A stretch of DNA of 52,866 nt from assembly GCA_946999385.1 (NCBI GenBank), contig CAMQCZ010000013.1, positions 1 through 52,866 of the forward strand. The letters are read 5' to 3'. Made by a program: the position numbers and the translations under genes. The notes under the pieces are model-generated. The model did no database searches and was not told where the DNA came from. It saw only the letters and a list, made by a program, of their open reading frames with translations. How positions within the stretch are numbered: the stretch's first letter is position 1; each line of letters begins with the position of its first letter. Origin of the DNA: an uncultured Lachnoanaerobaculum sp. GTDB lineage: Bacteria; Bacillota; Clostridia; Lachnospirales; Lachnospiraceae. Of this stretch, positions 7,370 through 16,675 are shown piece by piece.

Positions 7370-9475
7370 ATGAATGTTTATGATAGCAAACAAATCAGAA
7401 ATGTGGTTTTATTAGGACATGGAGCTTCAGGCAAAACTACTGTAGCGGAAGCATTGGCTTTTGTAACAGGAGCTATACCTAAAATGGGAAATATACAAGG
7501 CAAAAATACTATCAGTGATTTTGATAAAGAGGAACAAAAAAGGGGCTTCTCTATTTCATCTGCTTTGATACCTTTGGAGTTCAAAGGAGAAGAGTCCGAT
7601 ATTAAAATAAATATAATAGATACTCCCGGATATTTTGATTTTGTAGGTCAGGTAGAAGAAGCTGTCAGTGTAGCTGATGCTGCAATAATTGTTGTAAATT
7701 GTAAGTCAGGTATAGAGGTTGGAACTATAAAGGCTTGGGATTTGTGCGAAAAATATAGGCTTCCAAGATTATTTTTTGTAACCAATATGGATGATGATAA
7801 AGCAAGCTATAGGGAACTTATAGTAAAATTAGATGCAAAATTTGGAAGAAAAATAGCACCTTTTCATTTACCAATAAGAGAAAATGAACATTTTGTGGGC
7901 TATGTAAATGTAGTTAAAATGAAAGGCAGAAGATTTACAAAATATTCTGATTATGATGAATGTGAAATACCACAATATTCACAGGCTAATTTAAAAATAG
8001 CAAGAGAAGCTCTTATGGAAGCTGTTGCAGAAACAAGTGAAGAATATATGGAAAGATATTTTTCAGGAGATGAATTTACTTTTGATGAAATAGATAATGC
8101 AATAAGAGAAAATGTATCTAAATGTCAAATATATCCTATTTTGATGGGTTCAGGACTTAATATACAAGGCTTTAAATCATTACTTAGAGCTATAGATAAG
8201 TATTTTCCATCACCTGATTTTAAGAAGGAAGAGGGCGTAGATATTACTACAGGGGAGCATTTTGTTGCAAATGCAGATCCTGATGTTAATTTATCTGTTA
8301 AGGTTTGGAAAACTATGGTTGATCCATTTATTGGAAAATATTCATTTATTAAAATTTGTACCGGTACTTTAAATGGGGATAGTATCGTATATAATGTTTC
8401 CAAGGAAAAAGAAGAAAAAATTTCAAAGGTATATACACTTAGAGGAAAGGAATTAATTGAGCTTAATAAGCTTGTAGCAGGAGATATAGGTGCATTGGCA
8501 AAGCTTGGTTTTACTGCTACAGGTGATACAATAGCTTCAAAAACGGCTCCTATATTATATCATAGACCAAAGATATCAAATCCATATACATATATGAGAT
8601 ATAAGTGTATAAATAAGGGTGATGAGGATAAATTGTCAACGGGCTTAGCAAAGCTTATGGAAGAAGATTTGACATTGAAAACAGTTGTTGATAATGAAAA
8701 TCGTCAATCTTTAATTTATGCCATAGGAGATCAGCAGCTTGATATTGTAGTAAGTAAATTAAAAAATAGATATAAGGTTGATATTGAATTATTGAAGCCT
8801 AAATTTGCATTTAGAGAAACTATAAGAAATAAGGTTGAAGCAATAGGAAGATATAAGAAGCAGTCAGGTGGGCATGGACAATTTGGAGATGTAAAAATGT
8901 GCTTTGAACCTTTAGGAGATTTAAATAAGACTTATGTGTTTGAAGAAACAGTATTTGGTGGTGCTGTTCCTAAAAATTATTTTCCTGCTGTTGAAAAAGG
9001 TATAGCTGAGGCTTGCCTTAGTGGACCTTTAGCAGCCTATCCTGTAGTAGGAATAAAAGCTATTTTACAAGATGGTTCTTATCATCCTGTTGATTCTTCC
9101 GAAATGGCTTTTAAATTAGCGGCACGTATTGCATTTAAGGAAGGCTTTATGAAAGCAAATCCTATTTTACTTGAACCTATAGCTGCTATTAAGGTTATTG
9201 TCCCTGATAAATTTACCGGAGATATTATGGGAGATTTAAATAAGAGAAGAGGCAGAGTTTTAGGAATGGAGGGTGTCAGAAGCGGATATCAGCTTATTAT
9301 GGCTCAGGTGCCTATGTCAGAATTATTTGGATATAATACGGATTTACGTTCAATGACAGGAGGTATAGGAGAATATTCATATGAATTTGTAAGATATGAG
9401 CAAGCCCCAATGGATATACAAAATAAGGAAATAAAGGCAAGAGCAGAAAAAGTAGTAAATAATATAGAAGAATAA
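7370..9475 (+). CDS. Elongation factor G-like translational GTPase (EF-G paralogue)
   Basis: At 701 residues it has the full EF-G architecture: G domain with P-loop GHGASGKTT (near residue 17), domain II, and the III-IV-V region, including the RGRVLGM segment near residue 625. It differs from canonical EF-G at two nucleotide-site motifs. DTPGYFDF replaces DTPGHVDF, so the His needed for ribosome-stimulated GTP hydrolysis is Tyr. The specificity loop reads TNMD rather than NKMD. These features mark the second EF-G-like family common in Clostridia, whose role is not settled; ribosome binding under special conditions is likely. It is monocistronic with its own promoter, AGGAGG RBS and terminator. 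It is not in a str operon and is unlikely to be the main translocase. Confidence 0.88.
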   Translation: MNVYDSKQIRNVVLLGHGASGKTTVAEALAFVTGAIPKMGNIQGKNTISDFDKEEQKRGFSISSALIPLEFKGEESDIKINIIDTPGYFDFVGQVEEAVSVADAAIIVVNCKSGIEVGTIKAWDLCEKYRLPRLFFVTNMDDDKASYRELIVKLDAKFGRKIAPFHLPIRENEHFVGYVNVVKMKGRRFTKYSDYDECEIPQYSQANLKIAREALMEAVAETSEEYMERYFSGDEFTFDEIDNAIRENVSKCQIYPILMGSGLNIQGFKSLLRAIDKYFPSPDFKKEEGVDITTGEHFVANADPDVNLSVKVWKTMVDPFIGKYSFIKICTGTLNGDSIVYNVSKEKEEKISKVYTLRGKELIELNKLVAGDIGALAKLGFTATGDTIASKTAPILYHRPKISNPYTYMRYKCINKGDEDKLSTGLAKLMEEDLTLKTVVDNENRQSLIYAIGDQQLDIVVSKLKNRYKVDIELLKPKFAFRETIRNKVEAIGRYKKQSGGHGQFGDVKMCFEPLGDLNKTYVFEETVFGGAVPKNYFPAVEKGIAEACLSGPLAAYPVVGIKAILQDGSYHPVDSSEMAFKLAARIAFKEGFMKANPILLEPIAAIKVIVPDKFTGDIMGDLNKRRGRVLGMEGVRSGYQLIMAQVPMSELFGYNTDLRSMTGGIGEYSYEFVRYEQAPMDIQNKEIKARAEKVVNNIEE

Positions 9476-9489
9476 TTTTAATTATTAAG

Positions 9490-9527
9490 ATATTGCAGAA
9501 TGGCTAAATCTATTCTGCAATATTTTA
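9490..9527 (+). terminator. Terminator of the EF-G-like gene
   Basis: ATATTGCAGAAT (9490-9501) and ATTCTGCAATAT (9512-9523) form a 12-bp stem with a 10-nt loop, followed by TTTAG and T-rich sequence just after the stop codon. Confidence 0.8.
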
Positions 9528-9637
9528 GATTATTTTAGATTTAACATGGGTAAAATTATCAATTTAATATAAAATTAAAAATTACAATTATATTTAGTAT
9601 AATTCCTTGTTAAAATAGCAATATATACAAAAATTAC

Positions 9638-9666
9638 TTGCCTTTTTTGTTACAATGTTTTATTAT
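9638..9666 (+). promoter_or_regulatory. Candidate promoter of the CdaR-type regulator gene
   Basis: TTGCCT (9638-9643), a 17-bp spacer and TATTAT (9661-9666) fit a sigma-A promoter and would give a leader of about 145 nt. Confidence 0.5.
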
Positions 9667-9817
9667 ATAGTAAATGTACTTTTTAAATTTTATTTATATT
9701 GCTACAAAAAAAAGTTTATATTTATATATCTTTAGATATTGCTTTAATAAATATAAAAATATATTTATTAATTTTTTAATATAGTCTGGAAATAGAAAAT
9801 AGAAAGAGGAGAAGAAT

Positions 9818-10906
9818 ATGATATCAAATCAAATATTACAAAGTACGATAGATGGACTAAAGGGGATTTCAAGAACTGAGCTTTGTGTGTGCGATATTGA
9901 GGGAAAAATTTTAGCAACAACATTTAGCGAAACCACACAATATGAAAATGCTGTAGTGTCATTTGTAAATTCACCGGCAGAATCACAAGTTATAGGAGGA
10001 TTTCAATTTTTTAAAGTTTTTGATGAGCATCAATTGGAATATATACTTATAGCTTTGGGAAATACAGATGAAACATATATGATAGGTAAGCTTGCGGCAT
10101 ATCATATTGAAAATTTGCTTGTTGCATATAAGGAAAGATATGATAGAGATAATTTTGTAAAAAATCTTTTGTTGGACAATCTTTTATTGGTAGATATTTA
10201 TAATCGGGCAAAAAAACTCAATATAGATACTACTGTAAGAAGAGTAGTTTATGTTATTGAAACTAAATTTGTAAGAGATAGCAATTCTTTAGAATTGATT
10301 AAGGATTTGTTCAAGGATACTAATAATGATTTTGTAACGGCAGTAGATGAGAAATATATTATTCTGGTAAAGGAATTAGATGATATATATACATATAAGC
10401 AGTTAGATGCAACTGCACAAAATATTATAAAATATTTGGAAGAGCATGATGTTTATGATGTTAATGTTGCATATGGTACAGTTGTAGGAGAGATAAAAGA
10501 GGTTTCAAGATCATATAAGGAAGCTAAAATGGCACTTGATGTTGGAAGGGTATTTTATGAAAATGAAAATATAGTTGCATATGCAAGATTGGGAATAGGC
10601 AGACTTATATATCAATTACCTATACCTCTTTGTAAGATGTTTATTAAAGAAATTTTTGAAGGCAGAAGTCCTGATGATTTTGATGAGGAAACTATAGTTA
10701 CTATACATCGTTTCTTTGAAAATAGTTTAAATGTTTCTGAAACATCAAGGCAATTATATATACATAGGAATACTCTTGTATATAGACTTGATAAATTACA
10801 AAAAGCGACAGGGCTTGACTTAAGAGTATTTGAAGATGCTATAACATTTAAGATAGCACTTATGGTTGTGAAATATATGAAATATGTAGAAAAGAGTAAT
10901 AATTAA
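9818..10906 (+). CDS. CdaR/PucR-family transcriptional regulator
   Basis: The 362-residue protein ends in the PucR-type helix-turn-helix: FFENSLNVSETSRQLYIHRN followed by TLVYRLDKLQKATGLDLRVFEDA, about residues 300-345. This is the hallmark of carbohydrate diacid regulators. The N-terminal half (residues 1-130) starts with a stretch resembling the sugar-diacid recognition region, and the middle (about 135-250) looks like the GGDEF-like fold common to the family. It should bind DNA and respond to a small molecule; the ligand and target genes cannot be inferred because no glycerate kinase or transporter gene lies nearby. It starts after GAGGAGAAGA and is followed by a terminator, so it is expressed alone. 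Confidence 0.88.
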   Translation: MISNQILQSTIDGLKGISRTELCVCDIEGKILATTFSETTQYENAVVSFVNSPAESQVIGGFQFFKVFDEHQLEYILIALGNTDETYMIGKLAAYHIENLLVAYKERYDRDNFVKNLLLDNLLLVDIYNRAKKLNIDTTVRRVVYVIETKFVRDSNSLELIKDLFKDTNNDFVTAVDEKYIILVKELDDIYTYKQLDATAQNIIKYLEEHDVYDVNVAYGTVVGEIKEVSRSYKEAKMALDVGRVFYENENIVAYARLGIGRLIYQLPIPLCKMFIKEIFEGRSPDDFDEETIVTIHRFFENSLNVSETSRQLYIHRNTLVYRLDKLQKATGLDLRVFEDAITFKIALMVVKYMKYVEKSNN

Positions 10907-10932
10907 AAATAGGGCCTTAAGGCTCTATTTTT
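10905..10932 (+). terminator. Terminator of the CdaR-type gene
   Basis: AAAATAGGGCCTTAAGGCTC followed by TATTTTT is a compact hairpin beginning inside the stop codon region and ending in a T run, immediately before the RBS of the protease gene. Confidence 0.78.
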
Positions 10933-10947
10933 AGGGAAAGGAGTCCA

Positions 10948-12225
10948 ATGGAGAATAATTTTGAAAATGATAGTATTGATAAAAACTCCAGGTTAAAAAA
11001 AAATAAAAGCTTTGATTTATTATTTTTTGGTCTAGGAATATTTTGTGGATTTTGTATAGGTATCATATGCAGTATAATTGTATTTGTTTTAATTAATACC
11101 TCAATATTAAGTCCGAATATAAGCTATCAAAATAAAAAGATTAGTAATGTTGTTGACAATTCAGCTAAGCTTGATTTTTCAAAGATTAAATTTAAGCTGG
11201 AAGCTATGCAGGATATTATTTCAAAAAAATTTTTATTTCAGGCTGATATAAAAAAAATGGAAGATGGTATTTATAAAGGATATATTTTTGGATTAAATGA
11301 TCCTTATTCAGTTTATTATAATGCAGAAGAGTTTAAGTCATTAACTGAGGAAACTAATGGCATATATCAAGGTATAGGAGCACAAATCAGTAAAGATGCA
11401 CAAACAGGTATTATAAAGATAGTTAAGGTTTTTGATAAAAGTCCGGCAAATGAAGCAGGCTTGAAGTCTGAGGATATTATTTATAAGATTAATGATATAG
11501 ATGTTACAGGCATGGATTTGGATATACTTGTAAAGAAGCATATAAGGGGTAAGGAAAAAACTAAAATCAAGATGACTGTCTTAAGAGAGGATAAAGAGCT
11601 TGATTTTGAAGTCGAAAGAAGATCTATAGAGGTTCCTACAGTAGAATATAAAATATTGGATGGAAATGTCGGATATATAGTAATAAATCAATTTGATGTT
11701 GTTACAGCTGAACAATTTATAAATGCAATTAATATTTTAAACAAAAATAATATATCAAAATTAGTAATAGATCTAAGAAATAATCCGGGTGGAGTTTTGG
11801 ATTCTACTGTGAAAATATTGGATTATATTCTGCCTAAGGGCTTAGTAGTATATACTGCTGATAAGACAGGTAAGGGAGAAAAATATTATTCTGATGATGC
11901 TTGTGCACTTAATATACCTACAGCTATTATTATTAATGGAAATTCTGCAAGTGCTTCTGAAGTATTTACAGGAGCTATGAAGGATTTTAAAAAGGCTGTT
12001 ATAGTTGGTACAAGAAGCTTTGGAAAAGGAATAGTACAGAATTTAATACCTCTTAGTGATGGAAGTGCTTTGAAAATTACAACACAACATTATTATACAC
12101 CTTCAGGCTTTGATTTACATGGAAAAGGTATAGAGCCTGATGTAGAAGTGGAATTAGATAAAGATGCTATAATAGGAAGTGATAATGATAATCAATTAAA
12201 AAAGGCTATAGAGCTTGCAAAATAA
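10948..12225 (+). CDS. S41-family C-terminal processing protease (CtpA/Prc type)
   Basis: The 425-residue protein has one N-terminal transmembrane segment (residues about 25-52, FFGLGIFCGFCIGIICSIIV), so the catalytic part lies outside the membrane. A PDZ domain follows (about 130-215, including GIGAQISK and SPANEAGLKSEDIIYKIN). The peptidase core has the nucleophile motif NSASASE near residue 335 and the general base Lys in GTRSFGKGIVQ near 357. Members cut exposed C-termini of envelope proteins and often activate cell-wall hydrolases or signalling. No peptidoglycan-binding domain is seen at the C-terminus. A good AAAGGAG RBS precedes it. It is expressed after the CdaR-type regulator's terminator, so it may need its own or read-through transcription. 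Confidence 0.92.
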   Translation: MENNFENDSIDKNSRLKKNKSFDLLFFGLGIFCGFCIGIICSIIVFVLINTSILSPNISYQNKKISNVVDNSAKLDFSKIKFKLEAMQDIISKKFLFQADIKKMEDGIYKGYIFGLNDPYSVYYNAEEFKSLTEETNGIYQGIGAQISKDAQTGIIKIVKVFDKSPANEAGLKSEDIIYKINDIDVTGMDLDILVKKHIRGKEKTKIKMTVLREDKELDFEVERRSIEVPTVEYKILDGNVGYIVINQFDVVTAEQFINAINILNKNNISKLVIDLRNNPGGVLDSTVKILDYILPKGLVVYTADKTGKGEKYYSDDACALNIPTAIIINGNSASASEVFTGAMKDFKKAVIVGTRSFGKGIVQNLIPLSDGSALKITTQHYYTPSGFDLHGKGIEPDVEVELDKDAIIGSDNDNQLKKAIELAK

Positions 12226-12228
12226 AAA

Positions 12229-12275
12229 GAATATCCTTAAAGGTCTTAATTAGATTTTTAGGGATATTTTTTATA
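12229..12275 (+). terminator. Terminator after the processing protease
   Basis: AATATCCTTAAA and TTTTTAGGGATATT pair with one G-T wobble around a roughly 14-nt loop, followed by TTTTTATAATTTTT. Confidence 0.65.
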
Positions 12276-12349
12276 ATTTTTAGAATAATATTTTCTAAAA
12301 ATTATGCTTTTATTTATTAAATTTGAAAATTTTATGCTTGAAGTAATTT

Positions 12350-12379
12350 TTGTAAAAAAAAGTTGTTTTATGCTATAAT
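12350..12379 (+). promoter_or_regulatory. Promoter of ung-uppP
   Basis: TTGTAA (12350-12355), an 18-bp spacer and a perfect TATAAT (12374-12379) lie 32 bp before the ung start. Confidence 0.65.
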
Positions 12380-12411
12380 AAAAAATATTAATATAGAAAT
12401 GGAAGAATTAT

Positions 12412-13092
12412 ATGTCGAAATTAACAGGAGAATGGGACAGAGCTTTACAAGCTGAGTATAAAAAAGATTATTATAAAAAATTATATTATTTTTTGAAGGA
12501 CGAATATAATACAAGACTTATTTTTCCTAAGGCTGATGATTTATTCAATGCTTTTAGTCTGACACCGCTTGATAAAGTGAAAGTTGTTATTTTGGGGCAG
12601 GATCCTTATCATAATAAGGGACAGGCACATGGTCTGAGTTTTTCGGTTTTACCGAATGTAAGCATACCACCTTCTCTTATGAATATTTATAAGGAATTAA
12701 GAGATGATATAGGCACTTATATACCTGATAACGGGTATTTGGAAGCTTGGGCAAAACAGGGAGTTTTTTTACTAAATACGGTCTTGACTGTCAGGGCAAA
12801 TGAGGCGGCTTCACATAGTAATAGAGGCTGGGAAGAATTTACAAATGCAGTAATCAGAGTTTTAAATGAACAAGATAGACCGATAGTTTTTTTGCTTTGG
12901 GGAAGCTTTGCAAAGCAAAAAATTAAAATGTTAAATAATCAAAAGCATTTAGTTTTAAGTGCCGCACATCCAAGTCCTTTATCTGCATATAATGGTTTTT
13001 TCGGTTGCAGGCATTTTAGTAAGACTAATAAATTTTTAACTAAAAATGGATTAAGCCCTATTGATTGGCAAATAGAAAATTTGAAAGGATAG
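12412..13092 (+). CDS. ung: Uracil-DNA glycosylase (family 1)
   Basis: The 226-residue enzyme excises uracil from DNA in base-excision repair. The catalytic water-activating loop GQDPYH is present near residues 62-67, the uracil-binding segment is HGLSFSV, and the Leu-intercalation loop reads HPSPLSAYNGFFGCRHFSK near 185. Length is normal for the family. A GGAAGA RBS precedes the ATG. uppP follows after 7 bp, so the pair is probably one operon. Nothing unusual was seen. Confidence 0.96.
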   Translation: MSKLTGEWDRALQAEYKKDYYKKLYYFLKDEYNTRLIFPKADDLFNAFSLTPLDKVKVVILGQDPYHNKGQAHGLSFSVLPNVSIPPSLMNIYKELRDDIGTYIPDNGYLEAWAKQGVFLLNTVLTVRANEAASHSNRGWEEFTNAVIRVLNEQDRPIVFLLWGSFAKQKIKMLNNQKHLVLSAAHPSPLSAYNGFFGCRHFSKTNKFLTKNGLSPIDWQIENLKG

Positions 13093-13099
13093 ATTAATT

Positions 13100-13930
13100 T
13101 TGCTGGAATTATTAAAGGTTATTTTATTTGGTATTGTAGAAGGCTTTACAGAGTGGTTACCTATAAGCTCGACAGGTCATATGATTATTTTGGAGGATTT
13201 AATAAATTTAAAAGCTTCTACCGATTTTAAGCACATGTTTTTGGTTGTAATACAGTTAGGAGCTATTTTATCAATAGCATTGATGTATTTTAACAGACTA
13301 AATCCTTTTTCTAAAAAAAGAAGTAAAAAGGCAAAAAAAGGTATATTTAAATTATGGATAAAGATATTTATCGCCTGCTTACCTGCAGGTCTTATCGGAT
13401 TATTTTTAGATGATTTGATAGATGAATATTTTTATAATGGATATATAGTAGCTTTTACTTTAATTTTTTATGGAATAATATTTATTTTTATAGAAAATAG
13501 GAATAAGAATAAAAAAATAAAAATAGATAAAATAAAAGATATTGATTATAATAGTGCTTTTTACATAGGAACTTTTCAGATTCTTTCTCTTATACCGGGG
13601 ACTTCAAGATCAGGAGCTTGTATATTAGGTGCTATATTGCTTGGATGCTCAAGAGTGGTGGCTACAGAGTTTTCATTTTTCTTAGGCTTGCCTTTAATAG
13701 GTGCTGCAAGTCTTTTGAAATTGATAAAATTTGGATTTAATTATACAATAGTTGAATTTATATATTTGCTTTTAGGATTTATAATTTCATTTATAGTATC
13801 GGTTTTTAGTATCAGTTTTTTTATGAATTGGATTAAAAAACATGATTTTAAAGCTTTTGGTATATATAGAATAGTGCTTGGGATAATAGTATTTATATGG
13901 TATCTGGTTACTTCATTATTACATATATAA
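13100..13930 (+). CDS. uppP: Undecaprenyl-diphosphatase
   Basis: The 276-residue membrane protein recycles the C55 lipid carrier by dephosphorylating undecaprenyl diphosphate, which also gives bacitracin tolerance. The two signature motifs are EGFTEWLPISSTGH near residue 14 and PGTSRSGACILG near residue 165, and about eight hydrophobic segments are visible. The start is a TTG (or the adjacent CTG) preceded by AAAGGAT 8 nt upstream; no ATG is available, so use of a rare start is likely. It is translationally close to ung. A Lys-rich cytoplasmic loop around residues 130-145 interrupts two membrane helices. Confidence 0.95.
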   Translation: MLELLKVILFGIVEGFTEWLPISSTGHMIILEDLINLKASTDFKHMFLVVIQLGAILSIALMYFNRLNPFSKKRSKKAKKGIFKLWIKIFIACLPAGLIGLFLDDLIDEYFYNGYIVAFTLIFYGIIFIFIENRNKNKKIKIDKIKDIDYNSAFYIGTFQILSLIPGTSRSGACILGAILLGCSRVVATEFSFFLGLPLIGAASLLKLIKFGFNYTIVEFIYLLLGFIISFIVSVFSISFFMNWIKKHDFKAFGIYRIVLGIIVFIWYLVTSLLHI

Positions 13931-13982
13931 ATTTTTTGTGTATTTATTTATAAAATGATAATAAAATAACATAAATTTCCTC

Positions 13983-14013
13983 TTGTAAAATACTTGAAAT
14001 GTGTTATTATAAT
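13983..14013 (+). promoter_or_regulatory. Candidate promoter of the asnA-trmL operon
   Basis: TTGTAA (13983-13988) is followed by TATTAT at 16-bp spacing or TATAAT (14008-14013) at 19-bp spacing, 42-50 bp before asnA. No T-box or other riboswitch fits in the short leader. Confidence 0.5.
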
Positions 14014-14055
14014 ACCTTATTAAAAAAAATAGACATAAGTCGGAAAGAGGTACAT

Positions 14056-15063
14056 ATGGCATTAATTATTCCAAAAAACTATGACCCTATTTTGGGTATT
14101 AAGAAAACTCAAGAAGCTATAAAGTATATTAGGGATACTTTCCAAAAAGAATTTGGAAAAGAAATGAATCTTGAAAGAGTTTCTGCTCCCCTATTTGTTT
14201 CAAAATCAAGCGGTCTTAATGATAATCTTAATGGTATTGAAAGACCTGTAGCTTTTGATATAAAGGCTGTACCTTTCGAAGAATATGAGGTTGTTCAGTC
14301 TTTAGCAAAATGGAAAAGAATGGCATTATATAAATATGGTTTTGAACCCGGTGAAGGCTTGTATACAAATATGAATGCTATCAGAAGAGATGAAGAATTA
14401 GATAATTTACATTCATGCTATGTTGACCAATGGGATTGGGAAAAGGTAATAAAAAAGGAAGAAAGAAATAAACAGACATTGGAAGAAACTGTAAAAACTA
14501 TTTTTAAGGTTATAAAGCATATGGAGCATGAAGTATGGTATAAATATCCTGAAGCTGTAAATCATCTTCCTAATGATATATATTTTATTACCACCGAAGA
14601 ATTAGAAAAGCTTTATCCTAATATGACAGCTAAGGAAAGAGAAAATGCTATAACAAAGGAAAAAGGTTGTGTTTTTGTTGAAAAAATAGGTAAAGCTTTA
14701 GCTGATGGAAAGCCACATGATGGTAGAGCACCGGATTATGACGATTGGGAGCTTAATGGAGATATACTATTTTGGTTTGAAAATTTAAATCAGGCATTAG
14801 AAATTTCAAGCATGGGTATAAGAGTTGATGAGAAATCATTAGCAGAACAATTAAAAATAGCAGGCTGTGAGGAAAGAAAAAATCTTCCATATCATAAGAT
14901 GCTTTTAAATGGTGAGCTTCCTTATACAATAGGTGGAGGAATAGGTCAATCTCGTTTATGTATGCTTTTATTAAATAGAGCACATATAGGTGAGGTTCAG
15001 GCAAGTGTATGGCCACAAGAAATGATTGATAAATGTAAGGAAAATAAAATTATTTTATTATAA
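14056..15063 (+). CDS. asnA: Aspartate-ammonia ligase (asparagine synthetase A)
   Basis: It makes asparagine from aspartate, ammonia and ATP and is related to class II aminoacyl-tRNA synthetases. The 335-residue product begins MALIIPKNYDPILGIKKTQE, the conserved N-terminus of AsnA, and ends with the class II motif 3-like region GGGIGQSRLCMLLL near residue 295. The start at 14056 is supported by GAAAGAGG seven nt upstream; an in-frame ATG 57 bp earlier lacks an RBS. It heads a long set of same-strand genes with gaps under 25 bp. A Lrp/AsnC-type regulator lies downstream in the same operon and could control it, which is inference. Confidence 0.95.
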   Translation: MALIIPKNYDPILGIKKTQEAIKYIRDTFQKEFGKEMNLERVSAPLFVSKSSGLNDNLNGIERPVAFDIKAVPFEEYEVVQSLAKWKRMALYKYGFEPGEGLYTNMNAIRRDEELDNLHSCYVDQWDWEKVIKKEERNKQTLEETVKTIFKVIKHMEHEVWYKYPEAVNHLPNDIYFITTEELEKLYPNMTAKERENAITKEKGCVFVEKIGKALADGKPHDGRAPDYDDWELNGDILFWFENLNQALEISSMGIRVDEKSLAEQLKIAGCEERKNLPYHKMLLNGELPYTIGGGIGQSRLCMLLLNRAHIGEVQASVWPQEMIDKCKENKIILL

Positions 15064-15081
15064 TATATTTGAGAGGCTTTT

Positions 15082-16152
15082 ATGGAAACTGAAATAATAA
15101 AAATAGACCCAAAGAAGCTAAAAGATAATAAAAATTACTATGATGGTGAATTAGAAAAAGCCGCTGTAGTTATAAATAATGGAGGATTAGTTGCATTTCC
15201 AACAGAAACTGTTTATGGTTTAGGTGCTGATGCAACTAATCCTTTTGCTTCAAAAAAAATATATTTGGCTAAGGGTAGACCAAGTGATAATCCATTGATA
15301 ATACATATATATGATAAAAATCAATTAAAGGAATATGCTATTGATATTCCGGACATTGCGTATAAAATTGCTGAAAAATTTTGGCCGGGGCCACTTACTA
15401 TGATACTTAAAAAATCTGCTATTATACCAAAAGAAACATCAGGAGGACTGGATACTGTAGGTATAAGAATGCCTAGTGATGAGGTTGCAAGGGCTTTTTT
15501 AAAAAAAGTAGGGATAGCTGTTGCAGCACCTAGTGCAAATATATCAGGCAGACCAAGTCCTACTATGTCAAGGCATGTTATAGAGGATATGGATGGAAAA
15601 ATAGATATGATAATTGATTCAGATAAAGCAAAGATAGGATTGGAGTCTACTATAGTAGATTTGAGTACGTCTGTGCCGAGTATATTAAGACCGGGGGCAA
15701 TAAGCTTGGAGATGTTACAAAAGATAGATAAAAATATCTATATAGATCCTGCTATTTTAAAGAAGCCGGATTCCAAGCTAAAGCCTAAGGCTCCTGGCAT
15801 GAAATATAGACATTATGCACCGAAAGCAGAGCTTATTATCTTAAAAGGTAATTTTAAAGCTATAGAAGCTTATTTAAAAAAAGAAGTTGAAAAACAACAT
15901 AAGTCGAATAAAAGGATTGCTCTTATTTTAAGTAAAGAAAATAATATAAAAATAAATGTAGAAGATATTAAATATATAGGCTCTCGTTCTTCTTATGAAG
16001 AAATAGCAAATAATTTATTTTCAACATTAAGAGAGCTTGATAATAATAATATAGATATAATATATAGTGAAAGCTTTGAAAATACAGGTATAGGGATGGC
16101 GATCATGAATAGATTAACAAAAGCGGCAGGTTATAATATAATAGAGCTGTAA
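15082..16152 (+). CDS. L-threonylcarbamoyladenylate synthase (Sua5/YwlC type)
   Basis: This 356-residue enzyme makes the threonylcarbamoyl-AMP used for t6A at tRNA position 37. The YrdC domain covers about residues 25-205, with FPTETVYGLGADATN, KGRPSDNPLI, PGPLTMIL and APSANISGRPSPT. The C-terminal Sua5 domain begins with the linker APGMKYRHYAPKAELIIL near residue 238. The two-domain length matches bacterial Sua5 proteins rather than short TsaC. A GAGAGG RBS lies upstream and the gap to asnA is 18 bp. The tsaD, tsaB and tsaE partners are not in the window. Confidence 0.95.
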   Translation: METEIIKIDPKKLKDNKNYYDGELEKAAVVINNGGLVAFPTETVYGLGADATNPFASKKIYLAKGRPSDNPLIIHIYDKNQLKEYAIDIPDIAYKIAEKFWPGPLTMILKKSAIIPKETSGGLDTVGIRMPSDEVARAFLKKVGIAVAAPSANISGRPSPTMSRHVIEDMDGKIDMIIDSDKAKIGLESTIVDLSTSVPSILRPGAISLEMLQKIDKNIYIDPAILKKPDSKLKPKAPGMKYRHYAPKAELIILKGNFKAIEAYLKKEVEKQHKSNKRIALILSKENNIKINVEDIKYIGSRSSYEEIANNLFSTLRELDNNNIDIIYSESFENTGIGMAIMNRLTKAAGYNIIEL

Positions 16153-16162
16153 AGGAGTTTGT

Positions 16163-16654
16163 ATGTCTAAGAGAGAAGATTTTATAACTTGGGATGAATA
16201 TTTTATGGGAGTTGCCAAGCTTAGTGCATTTAGATCAAAAGATCCTAACACACAGGTTGGTGCTTGTATAGTCAGTGAGGATAATAAAATATTGTCTATG
16301 GGCTATAATGGTTTGCCAAGAGGATGTTCTGATGAAGTATTTCCTTGGTCGAGAAATGATAGTGAGAATGATTTTTATAATACCAAATATCCTTATGTAA
16401 CACATAGTGAATTAAATGCAATTTTGAATTATCGTGGTGGCAGCCTTGAGGGTAGTAAATTATATGTAAGCTTATTTCCATGTAATGAATGTGCAAAGGC
16501 AATTATTCAAGCAGGAATTAAAACAATAGTATATGCGGAAGATAAGTATGCAGATACTGACGTTGTAAAGGCAAGCAAAAGAATGCTGAATGCGGCAGGG
16601 ATACGTTATTATGAATATCAAGCTACAAATAGAGTTATAAAAATAAAAGTCTAA
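16163..16654 (+). CDS. comEB: Deoxycytidylate (dCMP) deaminase, ComEB-like
   Basis: This cytidine deaminase-fold enzyme converts dCMP to dUMP for thymidylate synthesis. Zinc ligands and the proton-shuttle Glu are in HSELNAIL near residue 82 and PCNECAKAI near 105. The 163-residue length fits the single-domain ComEB family. A perfect AAAGGAG RBS is spaced 5 nt from ATG. It is in the asnA operon, 10 bp after the t6A gene and before nth, a mainly nucleic-acid-maintenance segment. Confidence 0.94.
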   Translation: MSKREDFITWDEYFMGVAKLSAFRSKDPNTQVGACIVSEDNKILSMGYNGLPRGCSDEVFPWSRNDSENDFYNTKYPYVTHSELNAILNYRGGSLEGSKLYVSLFPCNECAKAIIQAGIKTIVYAEDKYADTDVVKASKRMLNAAGIRYYEYQATNRVIKIKV

Positions 16655-16675
16655 AAAAATATAAGAGGAAATTGT

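Larger units (their letters stand above)
9476..9817. other. 342-bp intergenic region with terminator and promoter
   Basis: It holds the terminator of the EF-G-like gene and a candidate promoter about 150 bp before the next gene. The remaining AT-rich leader (9670-9817) shows no gene or riboswitch that I can recognise. Confidence 0.6.
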
